From: DASUPK01 sp963797265 | Lineage (GTDB): Bacteria > Actinomycetota > Thermoleophilia > Solirubrobacterales > 70-9 | Assembly: GCA_963797265.1 (NCBI GenBank) | Contig: CAWCOY010000003.1 | Location: 1-64,000 of the forward strand | Length of the DNA stretch: 64,000 bases | Reading direction: 5' to 3' | Shown here: in pieces, positions 41,093-50,894 of the stretch | Layout of the letters: each line of letters opens with the position of its first letter | Position numbering within the stretch: position 1 is the first letter of the stretch | Program-made: the position numbers and the translations under genes | The notes under the pieces: generated by a model | Databases searched by the model: none | Told to the model about the DNA's origin: nothing | Seen by the model: only the letters and a program-made list of their open reading frames with translations

Positions 41093-42729
41093 CAGCGGTG
41101 CCTGCTGACTCGCGGGATTGTCGCCGGTTGATCGGCCCCGGCGGATCCGTACTGGATCGCGGGCTCCTCACGGCAGCGAGGTCCGGAGCTGATCGCCCGC
41201 ACGGGGGAGAAGTCGATCCCGACTCGGAACCGCCCCGGCGTCTGGACGTCGAGCATCGTGTAGCCGCCGGGCGCCTGCTCCACGCAGCCGGTGCCCTGCT
41301 CGATCGACCAGTAGGGGGTCCAGTGCACCCGGACGAGCACGGTCCCGGGCGCGCTCGTGTCGACGACGAACCCCTGCGGCCGCAGCTTCACCATCTTGCC
41401 GCCGATCGCCAGCGGCGAGGGATTGCGCACCTTGTAGACCGTCCAGTCCCGGCTCCGGTAGACGCGCTCCAGATACCGAGGCGGACCCCGCTTCAGCATT
41501 CGCTTCTCCGGCCGCCCGGCGTAATCGAGCGGCGCGTGCGGGACCGCCACGTACCCCACCCCGAGGTCGTCGAGCCAGCTGCGGTACTGCGGGCCGGTCA
41601 GAGGAACGGACTGGTAGAAGAGCGGATTGAGCTTGCGGTCGAGCTGGCGTTCCCAGCCGCGGGCGATGTAGATGCCACGCGGGACATAGGCGGACTCCCA
41701 GTGGTGCTCCTCGGGCAGGACCTCGACCCGGTAGGCGCCATGGTGAGGCTGACCTCGCAGGAAGTCGATCAGCGGGGCGTAGAACCCCGGTTTCACCGAG
41801 GGTTGCGCGCTCACCTGCTCGAGATCCCTCACCACAGGCGACCACTGCCAATAGATCAGGACCGGGACCAGGAGGATCAGATAGAAGCGCTGCCGGCGCC
41901 ACAGCCCGAAGGCGAGCACCGGCCCCAGCAGGAGCGAGCCCATGCGGGTGGCGTTTCCTCCCATCGGGGTCTGGATCAGGAAGGCCGCAGTGAGCGCCAC
42001 CGCGTAGGCGGCGACGCTGTAGCGGAGCAGGCGCTCCTCCATAGGCAGGGCGACGAAGACGGCGATCGTCACGAGGATTGCCGGCTCGTAGCTGGAGAAG
42101 TCGAACGGCTCGGTGCCTCCCTCCGGGAACGCGGAGGACATCAGCACCGCCATCCCGACCGTGATCAGAGCGAGCTCCAGTCCCCTGCGGCTGCGCTCGG
42201 CGATCGCGTAGGCAACCACTCCACAGGCCAGGAACAGCGCCGCGACGGGACTCGCCAGCGGGGTCAGGGCGGCGAAGAAGATCGCCAGGAGCCGGTACCC
42301 GCTCTGCATGGCGAAAACGGCCGCGAGTGCGACCGCCACACCGAGCGCGAAGGTGAGCCGCCCGGTGAACAGGCTGATCGAGGTCGCGGTCGCGAACCAG
42401 ATGACGCCCAGACGGGCCCGCTCCCCGAAGCGGCGGTAGGCGATCGCGGAGAAGAGCAGCGATGCGACGACTGCGGACAGCACCCCTACGAGCCGCGGGC
42501 CGATCAATGCGCCGAGCGCCGGAAGCAGCAGGCCATAGCCGGGCAGGTGATGGCCGCCGAACCAGAAGTTGTCCCAAGCGGCGAAGCCCTGGCTGTCGAA
42601 CAACCCCGAGCGGAAGACCTGCGCGGCGTGGTCGGCGCTGTCCGGTTGAACGATCAGGTAGGCAACGCCAAGGGCTGCCGCCACCAGCCCCGGCTCGCCA
42701 TAGCGACGGAGCGCGACCCGTGCGGTCAA
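41092..42729 (-). CDS. Large multi-TM membrane protein with a C-terminal extracytoplasmic domain
   Basis: The 545-residue protein has about 10 TM segments in the first 320 residues (ATSISLFTGRLTFALGVAVALAAVFAM, LLAIFFAALTPLASPVAALFLACG) and a soluble C-terminal part (from about 330) with VEVLPEEHHWESAYVPRG and DWTVYKVRNPSP. An early acidic motif (DSADHAAQVFRSG then WDNFWFGGHHLPGYG) is at the place of the catalytic Asp of GT-C glycosyltransferases, and the layout fits a lipid-linked sugar transferase. No named family is certain. It is coupled on both sides with PAP2-like genes. Confidence 0.75.
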   Translation of the reverse strand: MTARVALRRYGEPGLVAAALGVAYLIVQPDSADHAAQVFRSGLFDSQGFAAWDNFWFGGHHLPGYGLLLPALGALIGPRLVGVLSAVVASLLFSAIAYRRFGERARLGVIWFATATSISLFTGRLTFALGVAVALAAVFAMQSGYRLLAIFFAALTPLASPVAALFLACGVVAYAIAERSRRGLELALITVGMAVLMSSAFPEGGTEPFDFSSYEPAILVTIAVFVALPMEERLLRYSVAAYAVALTAAFLIQTPMGGNATRMGSLLLGPVLAFGLWRRQRFYLILLVPVLIYWQWSPVVRDLEQVSAQPSVKPGFYAPLIDFLRGQPHHGAYRVEVLPEEHHWESAYVPRGIYIARGWERQLDRKLNPLFYQSVPLTGPQYRSWLDDLGVGYVAVPHAPLDYAGRPEKRMLKRGPPRYLERVYRSRDWTVYKVRNPSPLAIGGKMVKLRPQGFVVDTSAPGTVLVRVHWTPYWSIEQGTGCVEQAPGGYTMLDVQTPGRFRVGIDFSPVRAISSGPRCREEPAIQYGSAGADQPATIPRVSRHR

Positions 42730-43487
42730 GTGGTCGCGGGGCGGAAGGACCAGACGGCAGGACGGGCGCGGGCCAGGGAGCGCGCAGCAAACGCGGCGAG
42801 CACTGCGACCAGCAGGCCGGCGGCACCGTCGATCCAGAAGTGGTTGGCGGTCACGACGACCACCCAGAAGACGAGCACCGGGTAGGCGGCCCAGAGGACC
42901 TTGGTGGTCCTATGCCGGGCGACGAGGACACCGGTGACTCCGATCATCGTCGAGAAGGCGACGTGCATTGAGGGGATTGCGGCGTACGGGTTGATGAAGA
43001 GCTTGACCAGGGCGGAGTCGTGATTGACCTGGGCGAAGTCGGTGATCGTGTCGACGAAGCCGTCCTGCGGGAAGAGGCGCGGCGGCGCCGTCGGCACGAG
43101 GGCATAACCCACGATTGCGAGCGCCATCGCGACCATGAACATGTTGCGGACGAAGTAGAAGTTCTGGTTGCGGAAGACGTACAGCCAGACCAGGAACGCC
43201 GTGGTCACGACGAAGTGGCTGTTCATGTACATGAAGTTGGCGAAGTCGACGATCCAGCGGTGGTCGATGAAGATCGACTGGAGGTTCGGCTCGAAGAAGG
43301 TGTGGAGGCTCTTCTCGAGCGAGATCACATTCGCCCCGTTCGTGAAGGCCTGGTCGCGCGCACCGTCGGCGACGCCGCGCACGGCCTCGTAGCTGATCTC
43401 CGCCAGCACGAAGAGGCTGAGCTGCTTCCCGGCGTCTCCATATCCGTGAGGCAGCCAAGCGCCGATTTTGTTGATCAGGAAGCGCAC
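42726..43487 (-). CDS. PAP2/Aur1-like membrane phosphatase-transferase (copy 2)
   Basis: The 253-residue paralogue of the protein two genes downstream shares YALVPTAPPRLFPQDGF, INPYAAIPSMHVAFSTMIG and TANHFWIDGAAGLLV. It lacks the long C-terminal tail. It is the first gene of the minus-strand lipid cluster, starting at GTG 43487 with a TAAAAT box close upstream, and overlaps the next gene by ATGA. Role as copy 1: lipid phosphate or head-group chemistry at the outer face of the membrane. Confidence 0.85.
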   Translation of the reverse strand: MRFLINKIGAWLPHGYGDAGKQLSLFVLAEISYEAVRGVADGARDQAFTNGANVISLEKSLHTFFEPNLQSIFIDHRWIVDFANFMYMNSHFVVTTAFLVWLYVFRNQNFYFVRNMFMVAMALAIVGYALVPTAPPRLFPQDGFVDTITDFAQVNHDSALVKLFINPYAAIPSMHVAFSTMIGVTGVLVARHRTTKVLWAAYPVLVFWVVVVTANHFWIDGAAGLLVAVLAAFAARSLARARPAVWSFRPATT

Positions 43488-43533
43488 GACCCGGGGATTT
43501 TAGTTAACGCGCAGATAACTCCTTGTGAATTCG

Positions 43534-44349
43534 TCACCGACCGCCGGAACCTTCGTCTTCCTCGAGGAAGCGGACCACGCGATCGACCGCCTGCGGGGCG
43601 TCGATCCAGGGCCAGTGACCGGCCTTCAGCAGCGCGTAGAGCTCCGCATCGGGCAGGCTCGCCGCCCAAGCGGGGCCGAAGCGCTCGGGAAGATAGCGGT
43701 CCCGGCCGCCCCAGACGACCAGAGCAGGCGAGGCGATCGAGCCCAGTCGTCGCCCGGCCGCGGCGAGCACGTGCGGGTCCGCCGAGCGATAGAGACGGAG
43801 GACTGCCGCCATGGTGCCCCGGTCGAAGTGGTCCCAGATCATGTCGATGAAGGCGGGGTCGTGCCTGCTCCAGTCGCCGCGGGATTCGCGCAGCCCGTAG
43901 TCGAGGAGCCGCCTACTCCACAGCCGACTGGAGAGCTCGCCGAGTCCGCGGGTGCGCCAGATGCGCGCGGTCCGGTGCCAGCGATAGCCGGGGAGAAGCG
44001 GGACGGCGTTGATGATGACCAGCCGGCGGATCCGCGCGGGCTCCTCCTGCGCCGGCAGCAGCCCGACCGACCCCCAGTCGTGCACGACCAGCGAGTACTC
44101 CTCGACCGCCTGCCGCTGCAGGAAACGCCCAACGAACCGCCCGAGACCCTGCATCGAGTAGTCGAACTCGGTCGGCGAGGGGCGGGCCGAGCGGCCCCAG
44201 CCAGGCAGGTCCAACGCCACCGCGGGCCTCCGCATGCTCTGGAGGAAGGGGAGCCAGTCCTCAGAGTGGGTCGGGTTGCCGTGGACGAAAACGGCCGGCG
44301 GCCCCTCCCCGGGGATCCTGCGGAAGAAGGCGGAGACCCCGTCGACCAT
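43534..44349 (-). CDS. Alpha/beta hydrolase (haloalkane dehalogenase/epoxide hydrolase-like)
   Basis: The 271-residue enzyme shows AVFVHGNPTHSEDWLPFLQ (oxyanion region), VALDLPGWGRSARP, the nucleophile elbow VVHDWGSVG with Asp as nucleophile, ALVVWGGRDRYLPE and KAGHWPWIDAP with the catalytic His. The HGNPT and HDWG motifs with Asp nucleophile are typical of haloalkane dehalogenases and related epoxide/haloacetate hydrolases. The start ATG 44349 is probable; GTG 44352 just before it and a longer frame exist. It is divergent from the endonuclease III-like gene. Confidence 0.85.
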   Translation of the reverse strand: MVDGVSAFFRRIPGEGPPAVFVHGNPTHSEDWLPFLQSMRRPAVALDLPGWGRSARPSPTEFDYSMQGLGRFVGRFLQRQAVEEYSLVVHDWGSVGLLPAQEEPARIRRLVIINAVPLLPGYRWHRTARIWRTRGLGELSSRLWSRRLLDYGLRESRGDWSRHDPAFIDMIWDHFDRGTMAAVLRLYRSADPHVLAAAGRRLGSIASPALVVWGGRDRYLPERFGPAWAASLPDAELYALLKAGHWPWIDAPQAVDRVVRFLEEDEGSGGR

Positions 44350-44424
44350 CACGGTGCCGGTTTCGATGGCGGGCAAGGTGGGCGCGACGATATCCGCGGC
44401 GACGGCCCTGAATATCCTCGCTCC

Positions 44425-45207
44425 ATGCCGCTGCCGACCAAGGTGGTCCTCGCCGACGGCAAGACCGGGACCCTGCCGCCCGGCAAACCACCGCGCATTC
44501 CCAAGCGGGATCCGGAGTGGCGCCGGCCGTCCAGGCGGCGGGTGCTCGCGATCCGCAACCGGCTGCGCGAGCTCTACGGCCGCCCCGTGAACGAGCCTCA
44601 CGGGCACCCGATCGCGGAGCTGGTTCGGGGGGTGCTATCGCAGAACACGAACGATCACAACCGCGACGTCGCCTACGCCAGGCTCCGTGAGCGGTTCCCC
44701 ACGTGGGAAGAGGTCAGGGACGCCCCCACCGAGGACGTTGAGGCAGCCATCAAGCCGGGCGGTCTGAGTCCGACCAAGGCGCCTCGCATTCAGGAGATCC
44801 TCGGCCACCTCGGCGATCACCCTGACCTCGACTGGCTCGTGGACGCTCCGCGCGAACAGGCGCTCGACTTCCTGACAGGCCTCCCGGGCGTCGGTCGCAA
44901 GACCGCTGCTGTGGTCCTGCTCTTCACCTTCGGGCGACCGGAGATCCCGGTGGACGTCCACGTGAAGCGTGTCGGAGGGCGACTCGGCCTGTTCAGGCCG
45001 AAGGCGTCCTTCGACGAGGCGCACGACGAGATGCTCGCGATCACCCCACCAGAGGACGCCTACGAGCTCCACATCAACCTGATCCGCCACGGCCGTGCGA
45101 TCTGCAGGCCGCGGCCGCGATGCGGTGAGTGCGCACTGCGCCGGATGTGTCCCTGGTATCGGGCGAACAGGGCGGATGCACGGAGCAATATGCTCCCCCG
45201 CCAGTGA
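44425..45207 (+). CDS. Endonuclease III-like DNA glycosylase
   Basis: The 260-residue protein has the HhH-GPD core: ELVRGVLSQNTNDHNRDVAYARL, the hairpin TGLPGVGRKTAAVVLLF with the catalytic Lys, VDVHVKRVGGRLGLF with the catalytic Asp, and a C-terminal 4Fe-4S loop (CRPRPRCGECALRRMC). This excises oxidised pyrimidines in base-excision repair. It is longer than E. coli Nth (211) by a basic N-terminal extension. ATG 44425 has TATCCT 6 bp before it. Its last codons overlap the cytochrome gene. Confidence 0.9.
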   Translation: MPLPTKVVLADGKTGTLPPGKPPRIPKRDPEWRRPSRRRVLAIRNRLRELYGRPVNEPHGHPIAELVRGVLSQNTNDHNRDVAYARLRERFPTWEEVRDAPTEDVEAAIKPGGLSPTKAPRIQEILGHLGDHPDLDWLVDAPREQALDFLTGLPGVGRKTAAVVLLFTFGRPEIPVDVHVKRVGGRLGLFRPKASFDEAHDEMLAITPPEDAYELHINLIRHGRAICRPRPRCGECALRRMCPWYRANRADARSNMLPRQ

Positions 45208-45596
45208 AGCGGAGCACCTTCGTCATGTTCGGGCTCGTGGTGCTGCTCCTCGGCGTCGGCGTCCCCGCCTGGGCGCTGACCCAGGAGGGCTCGGAGAGCT
45301 CCTCCCCGGAGAGCGTCCCGTCGAGCCTGCAGGGGGGCAAGGACCTCTTCGTCACCAACTGCGGCGCCTGCCACACGCTGGCGGAAGCGGGCACCGATGG
45401 CGTCATCGGACCGAACCTCGACGACCTTCTCGCCCCGCCGAGCGCCAGTGCGCCCGATCCGGCGACGATCAAGCCGCGGGTCCTGGCCGCGATCAACGGC
45501 GGGGTCGGGGGACGGATGCCCAAGGGCGTGGTCTCCGGGCAACAGGCAGACGAGGTCGCGACCTTCGTCGCCAACGTCGCCGGCCAGGGTCCGTAG
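45204..45596 (+). CDS. Membrane-anchored class I cytochrome c
   Basis: The 130-residue protein has an N-terminal TM anchor (VMFGLVVLLLGVGVPAWAL), an acidic/Ser linker, and a small cytochrome c domain with the haem motif CGACH (TNCGACHTLAEAG) and the distal Met in GGRMPKGVVSG. It can carry electrons on the outer side of the membrane. GTG 45204 overlaps the preceding stop (GTGA); ATG 45225 would give a shorter anchor. No oxidase genes are adjacent. Confidence 0.88.
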   Translation: MKRSTFVMFGLVVLLLGVGVPAWALTQEGSESSSPESVPSSLQGGKDLFVTNCGACHTLAEAGTDGVIGPNLDDLLAPPSASAPDPATIKPRVLAAINGGVGGRMPKGVVSGQQADEVATFVANVAGQGP

Positions 45597-45710
45597 TCCC
45601 TACGGCCCCGCGCCACGGCGCCGCAACTCTGCCCGAATCCAGGTGATTAGGGCCGATGAGAGGAATCCGAGGGGCGCCGTCCGTGGTACCCCTCTTCGAA
45701 AGGAGTGCAG

Positions 45711-46955
45711 TTGAGTAATTCACATGTCTTCCCAAGGATGAGGGGGCGCGTGGGGCTGGGGCTCATCCTGGGGCTGATTGCGGTCCTCGGACTGACCCTG
45801 CTCCCCGGCGTCGCCGACGCCAAAGGCAAGAAGAAGGGCCACCAGCTCACGGTGATGACGCGGAACCTGTATCTCGGGGCGGATCTGAGCCCGGCGCTAC
45901 AGGCAACCGACGTGAACGGTGCAGTGGACGCCGCCTTCCAGATCGAGCAGCAGGTGCATCGGACTCAGTTCCCCACGGTGCGTGCCGCGCTGCTTGCGAA
46001 CGAGATCAAGAAGCGGAAGCCGGACGTCGTCGGCCTCCAGGAGGCCGCGTTGTGGCGCACCGGGCCGTATGACCTAGGCGCCGTCACGACCGGGCCGAAG
46101 GCGACCCAGGTCGATCCGCAGGGCGGTGACTTCCTCAGCGACCTGCTCAGGCGGCTCAACAAGGGCGGCAAGAAGGGCAAGAAGGGCGCCGCGAGCGCCA
46201 AGAAGAAGGCTCCGCCCGTTCGCTACCGGATCGGGGTGGTGAAGACGGAGTTCGACTTCGAGCTGCCCGTCAACCAGGGCACCGGCGGGCTCACGGTTTG
46301 CCCCGCCCAGTGCCACAACGAGCGCCTGACCATGCGCGACGCGATCCTGGTCCGCAAGGGCGTCAAGATCAGCAACGCGAGCAGCGGCACGTTCAACACG
46401 CTGCTGCGCGTCAAGGTCGGTGGCGTCCTGAACGTCGATGTAACGCGCGGCTGGGCCGCGGTAGACGCGAAGGTCAAGGGCAAGAAGGTGCACGTCGTCG
46501 ATAGCCACTTCGAGGCCTTCGACAGCGGCGCCAGCAACACAGGCAGCGACGGGAAGACCTACCCGAAGGGCGGCATCCGCGAGGCCCAGGCCAAGCAGCT
46601 GATCGCTCCGGGTGGTCCGGCCACCTCGAAGCACCCGACGCTGCTGATCGGGGACTTCAACTCCGACTCGCCAGTGCACGGCGACCAGGTGGATCCGGGT
46701 GACGCACTCGCGTACCGGGCGCTGCTCGCCGGCGGCTGGAGCGAGCGGGCGTTCACGCCGCCCCCGTTCGGTTGCTGCATCCAGGACCCGAATCTGAGCA
46801 GCCCCAGCGCCACCGGGGTCACTCATCGGGTCGATCACATCATGTCGAACACCAAGAAGCTCAAGTTCAAGAAGGGCGGGCTAACCAGCACCTTCGCGAA
46901 CGGGCTGTGGTCGTCCGACCATTTCGGCGTCTGGAGCCAGCTCCAGGTCAAGTAG
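45711..46955 (+). CDS. Secreted EEP-family nuclease/phosphatase
   Basis: The 414-residue protein has a signal peptide (GLGLILGLIAVLGLTLLPGVADA), then EEP motifs: LTVMTRNLYLGADL, DVVGLQEAALWR, VDSHFEAF, LLIGDFNSDS and SSDHFGVWSQL with the catalytic His. A Lys-rich insertion (KGGKKGKKGAASAKKK, about 46160-46210) divides the fold. It may degrade extracellular DNA or phosphoesters. TTG 45711 is chosen because AAAGGAG lies 5 bp before it; GTG 45705 would overlap that site. Confidence 0.85.
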   Translation: MSNSHVFPRMRGRVGLGLILGLIAVLGLTLLPGVADAKGKKKGHQLTVMTRNLYLGADLSPALQATDVNGAVDAAFQIEQQVHRTQFPTVRAALLANEIKKRKPDVVGLQEAALWRTGPYDLGAVTTGPKATQVDPQGGDFLSDLLRRLNKGGKKGKKGAASAKKKAPPVRYRIGVVKTEFDFELPVNQGTGGLTVCPAQCHNERLTMRDAILVRKGVKISNASSGTFNTLLRVKVGGVLNVDVTRGWAAVDAKVKGKKVHVVDSHFEAFDSGASNTGSDGKTYPKGGIREAQAKQLIAPGGPATSKHPTLLIGDFNSDSPVHGDQVDPGDALAYRALLAGGWSERAFTPPPFGCCIQDPNLSSPSATGVTHRVDHIMSNTKKLKFKKGGLTSTFANGLWSSDHFGVWSQLQVK

Positions 46956-46986
46956 ATGCGAGGGTGCGCGAGAGCGCAACCCGATT
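46955..46986 (-). repeat. Family A repeat after the EEP gene
   Basis: The plus strand reads AGATGCGAGGGTGCGCG then agagcgcaacccgat, the complement of the other copies. It starts at the stop codon of the EEP gene and comes before a separate intrinsic terminator. Confidence 0.7.
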
Positions 46987-47007
46987 GACAAAGCACAGAT
47001 TCACGGC

Positions 47008-47033
47008 AGAGGCCGGGCGCACGCCCGGCCTCT
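47008..47033 (+). terminator. Intrinsic terminator of the EEP gene
   Basis: AGAGGCCGGGCG (47008-47019) pairs perfectly with CGCCCGGCCTCT (47022-47033) and is followed by TCTTT. It isolates the EEP gene from the dnaK operon. Confidence 0.85.
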
Positions 47034-47099
47034 TCTTTGCCCGCGTAGCGAGCGCTGAGCGCGCTAGCCTTTACTTCCACGCATACATCTGCGACACTC

Positions 47100-47166
47100 C
47101 CACTTAGATTTTTTAGGCGGATACACTGAAACAGACTTTGAAGAACGACCTCAAGAGTTTGGAGGA
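47100..47166 (+). promoter_or_regulatory. dnaK operon leader/promoter region
   Basis: This stretch is AT-rich for the genome. It holds TAGATTTTTTA (47105-47115), similar to TAGATTTCTTTA before clpB, and a weak inverted repeat CTTTGAA/CCTCAAG (47136-47155) that only partly fits the HspR HAIR consensus (CTTGAGT-N7-ACTCAAG). GGAGG precedes the start. Heat control by HspR is expected from the operon but not proven by these sites. Confidence 0.4.
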
Positions 47167-49065
<1,899 letters not shown>

Positions 49066-49074
49066 GGAGGCCGC

Positions 49075-49710
49075 ATGACGGACGAGAATGATGCGAGGGT
49101 GCGCGACGGCGCGACCCGTAATGAGAGGATCGATGAAGAGGTCGTAGAGGCTGAGCTGGTCGAGGACGAGGAGTCCTCGACCAGCCCGGACGCGCCCGAG
49201 AACGGCGCCGCCGACCAGGTCGAGCGAGACCTCGACGAGCTCGCCGAGACGAAGCGCGAGCGCGACGAGTACCTCGAGCTCGCCCAGCGCACCAAGGCCG
49301 ACTTCGAGAACTATCGCCGACGGGTCGCCACGGAGGCCTCTGAGTCGCTCGCCCGCGGCAAGGCCGACCTCGCCAAGCAACTGCTGCCCGCATTGGACAA
49401 TCTCGAGCGCGCGCTGGCGGCGGGCGTCGATGCAACGGCGCGCGACAGTGCGACCCGTTTAATGGAGTCGCACGAGGCCCTCGTCAAGGGAGTCGACATG
49501 GTCCGCGACGAGCTTCACACGCGGCTCGAGGGGGCTGGTGTCGAGTGGTTCGACCCGATCGGCGAGAGGTTCGATCCGCAGCTACACGAGGCACTCTCGA
49601 CCAAGTCCGAGGAGGGCACCGAGTCCGGTGTCGTCCTCGAGACCGTGGAGAAGGGCTACCGGCTCAACGGACAGGTCCTGCGACCGGCCCGCGTGGTGGT
49701 GAGCGCCTGA
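49075..49710 (+). CDS. grpE: Nucleotide exchange factor GrpE
   Basis: The 211-residue protein has an acidic N-terminus, a long coiled coil (VERDLDELAETKRERDEYLELAQRTKADFENYRRR), LLPALDNLERAL, and the beta domain GVEWFDPIGERFDPQLHEALSTK, ending GYRLNGQVLRPARVVVSA. It drives ADP release from DnaK. Two segments are encoded by family A repeats: DARVRDGATRNE in the N-terminal tail (49090-49122) and VDATARDSATRLM after the coiled coil (49429-49463). The stop overlaps the dnaJ start (TGATG). Confidence 0.96.
   Translation: MTDENDARVRDGATRNERIDEEVVEAELVEDEESSTSPDAPENGAADQVERDLDELAETKRERDEYLELAQRTKADFENYRRRVATEASESLARGKADLAKQLLPALDNLERALAAGVDATARDSATRLMESHEALVKGVDMVRDELHTRLEGAGVEWFDPIGERFDPQLHEALSTKSEEGTESGVVLETVEKGYRLNGQVLRPARVVVSA
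49090..49122 (-). repeat. Family A repeat in the 5' part of grpE
   Basis: GATGCGAGGGTGCGCGAC then ggcgcgacccgtaat: nearly identical to the intergenic copies over 30 bases. It is read in frame as DARVRDGATRN in the disordered N-terminal tail of GrpE. Confidence 0.7.
49429..49463 (-). repeat. Family A repeat in the middle of grpE
   Basis: GATGCAACGGCGCGCGACAG then tgcgacccgtttaat: about 29 of 35 positions match the 59622-59657 copy in reverse complement. It is read in frame as DATARDSATRLM, between the coiled coil and the helical bundle. Confidence 0.6.
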
Positions 49711-50894
49711 TGGCCTCCGGCGACTTCTACGACGTTCTCGGGGTCTCGAAGTCGGCCTCGCAGGACGAGATCAAGAAGGCCTATCGCGACCTCGCCCGCA
49801 AGTGGCATCCGGACCGCAACCCGGACGACAAGCAGGCCGAGGAGCGCTTCAAGGAGATCCAGCAGGCCTACGACGCCCTCTCGGACCCCGAGAAGCGCAA
49901 GCAGTACGACGCGGGCGGCCCCTTCGCAGGCTTCGGCGCCGGGGGGTTCCCCGGCGGCAGCGGCGGCTTCCCGGGCGGCGGATTCGCCTCCGACTTGGGC
50001 GACATCTTCACCACATTCTTCCGCGGCCGTGGCCAGCAGGGACCCCGCGAGCAGCGGGGCCGCGACCTCGAGACCGAGGTTCGCCTCTCCTTCGACCAGG
50101 CGATGCACGGCAGCCAGATCGCGGTGTCGGTCCCGACCACCGGCGAGTGCCCGACCTGCCATGGCAATGGGGCCAAGCCCGGCACCTCCCCGCGCACCTG
50201 TCCCCGGTGTGAGGGAACAGGCATCGACGCGCAGAGCCAGGGCCTGTTCTCGATCTCCCAGCCCTGCCCCGAGTGCGGCGGACAGGGCTCGATCATCGAC
50301 GACCCGTGCCCGACCTGCTCGGGCAGTGGCGTGACACAGGAGACCAAGCGCTACCGGGTCAACATCCCCGCGGGAGTGCACGACGGCAGCCGGATCCGGC
50401 TGGCCGGCAAGGGAGAGGCGGGCTACCGCGGCGGGCCCCGCGGCGATCTCTACGTGACCACGCGGGTCGCTCCGTCTCCCGTCTTCAAGCAGCGCCCGGA
50501 CGGCAACCTCGAGGTCGACCTCCCGGTCACGGTCGCCGAGGCCATCCAGGGCGGTGACATCGAGGTGCCCACGCTGAACGGCTCGAAGACGATCCGCATT
50601 GCCCCGGGCACGCAGCACGGGACCGTGCAGCGGCTGCGTGGAGAGGGGCCGCCGCGGCCAGCATCAACGGCGGCCACAAAAACCGCCGCCGGATCTAGCC
50701 GCGGCGACATCTACTACCGGATCCGAGTGGACGTGCCGAAGGAGCTCACCGACGAGCAGCGCGAGGCGGTTGAGAAGCTGGCCGAGTCCCTCAACGGCCG
50801 GAACCCCCGCGCCTCGTTGCTCGGGCGAGCATCAACGGCCGCCACAAAAACCGCGGCCGGATCATCCGGCGCTGGCGAAAGAGTTGAGGACTGA
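49710..50894 (+). CDS. dnaJ: Chaperone protein DnaJ with two repeat-derived inserts
   Basis: The 394-residue protein has a J domain with HPD (KKAYRDLARKWHPDRNPDD), a Gly/Phe region (GGFPGGSGGFPGGGF), four CxxCxGxG zinc motifs (CPTCHGNG, CPRCEGTG, CPECGGQG, CPTCSGSG) and two C-terminal beta domains. It feeds substrates to DnaK. Two 12-residue segments, ASTAATKTAAGS near residues 317-330 and again near 373-386, come from family B repeats; the first replaces the short loop usually found in RGEGxPxxxxxGRGD. The protein is otherwise standard. It is coupled to grpE and hspR by TGATG junctions. Confidence 0.96.
   Translation: MASGDFYDVLGVSKSASQDEIKKAYRDLARKWHPDRNPDDKQAEERFKEIQQAYDALSDPEKRKQYDAGGPFAGFGAGGFPGGSGGFPGGGFASDLGDIFTTFFRGRGQQGPREQRGRDLETEVRLSFDQAMHGSQIAVSVPTTGECPTCHGNGAKPGTSPRTCPRCEGTGIDAQSQGLFSISQPCPECGGQGSIIDDPCPTCSGSGVTQETKRYRVNIPAGVHDGSRIRLAGKGEAGYRGGPRGDLYVTTRVAPSPVFKQRPDGNLEVDLPVTVAEAIQGGDIEVPTLNGSKTIRIAPGTQHGTVQRLRGEGPPRPASTAATKTAAGSSRGDIYYRIRVDVPKELTDEQREAVEKLAESLNGRNPRASLLGRASTAATKTAAGSSGAGERVED
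50660..50695 (+). repeat. Family B 36-nt repeat in dnaJ, copy 1
   Basis: AGCATCAACGGCGGCCACAA then aaaccgccgccggatc. It matches copy 2 at 34 of 36 positions, with compensating changes in the two stem arms (GGCGGC/GCCGCC here, GGCCGC/GCGGCC there). It is read in frame as SxASTAATKTAAGS. Confidence 0.85.
50828..50863 (+). repeat. Family B 36-nt repeat in dnaJ, copy 2
   Basis: AGCATCAACGGCCGCCACAA then aaaccgcggccggatc. The copy lies near the dnaJ 3' end and is read in the same frame and orientation as copy 1, giving the same peptide. Confidence 0.85.

Noticed and set aside
47136..47155. HspR HAIR operator before dnaK
   Set aside because: Only the right half-site fits well; the left half differs at several positions, so I report it only as a weak candidate.
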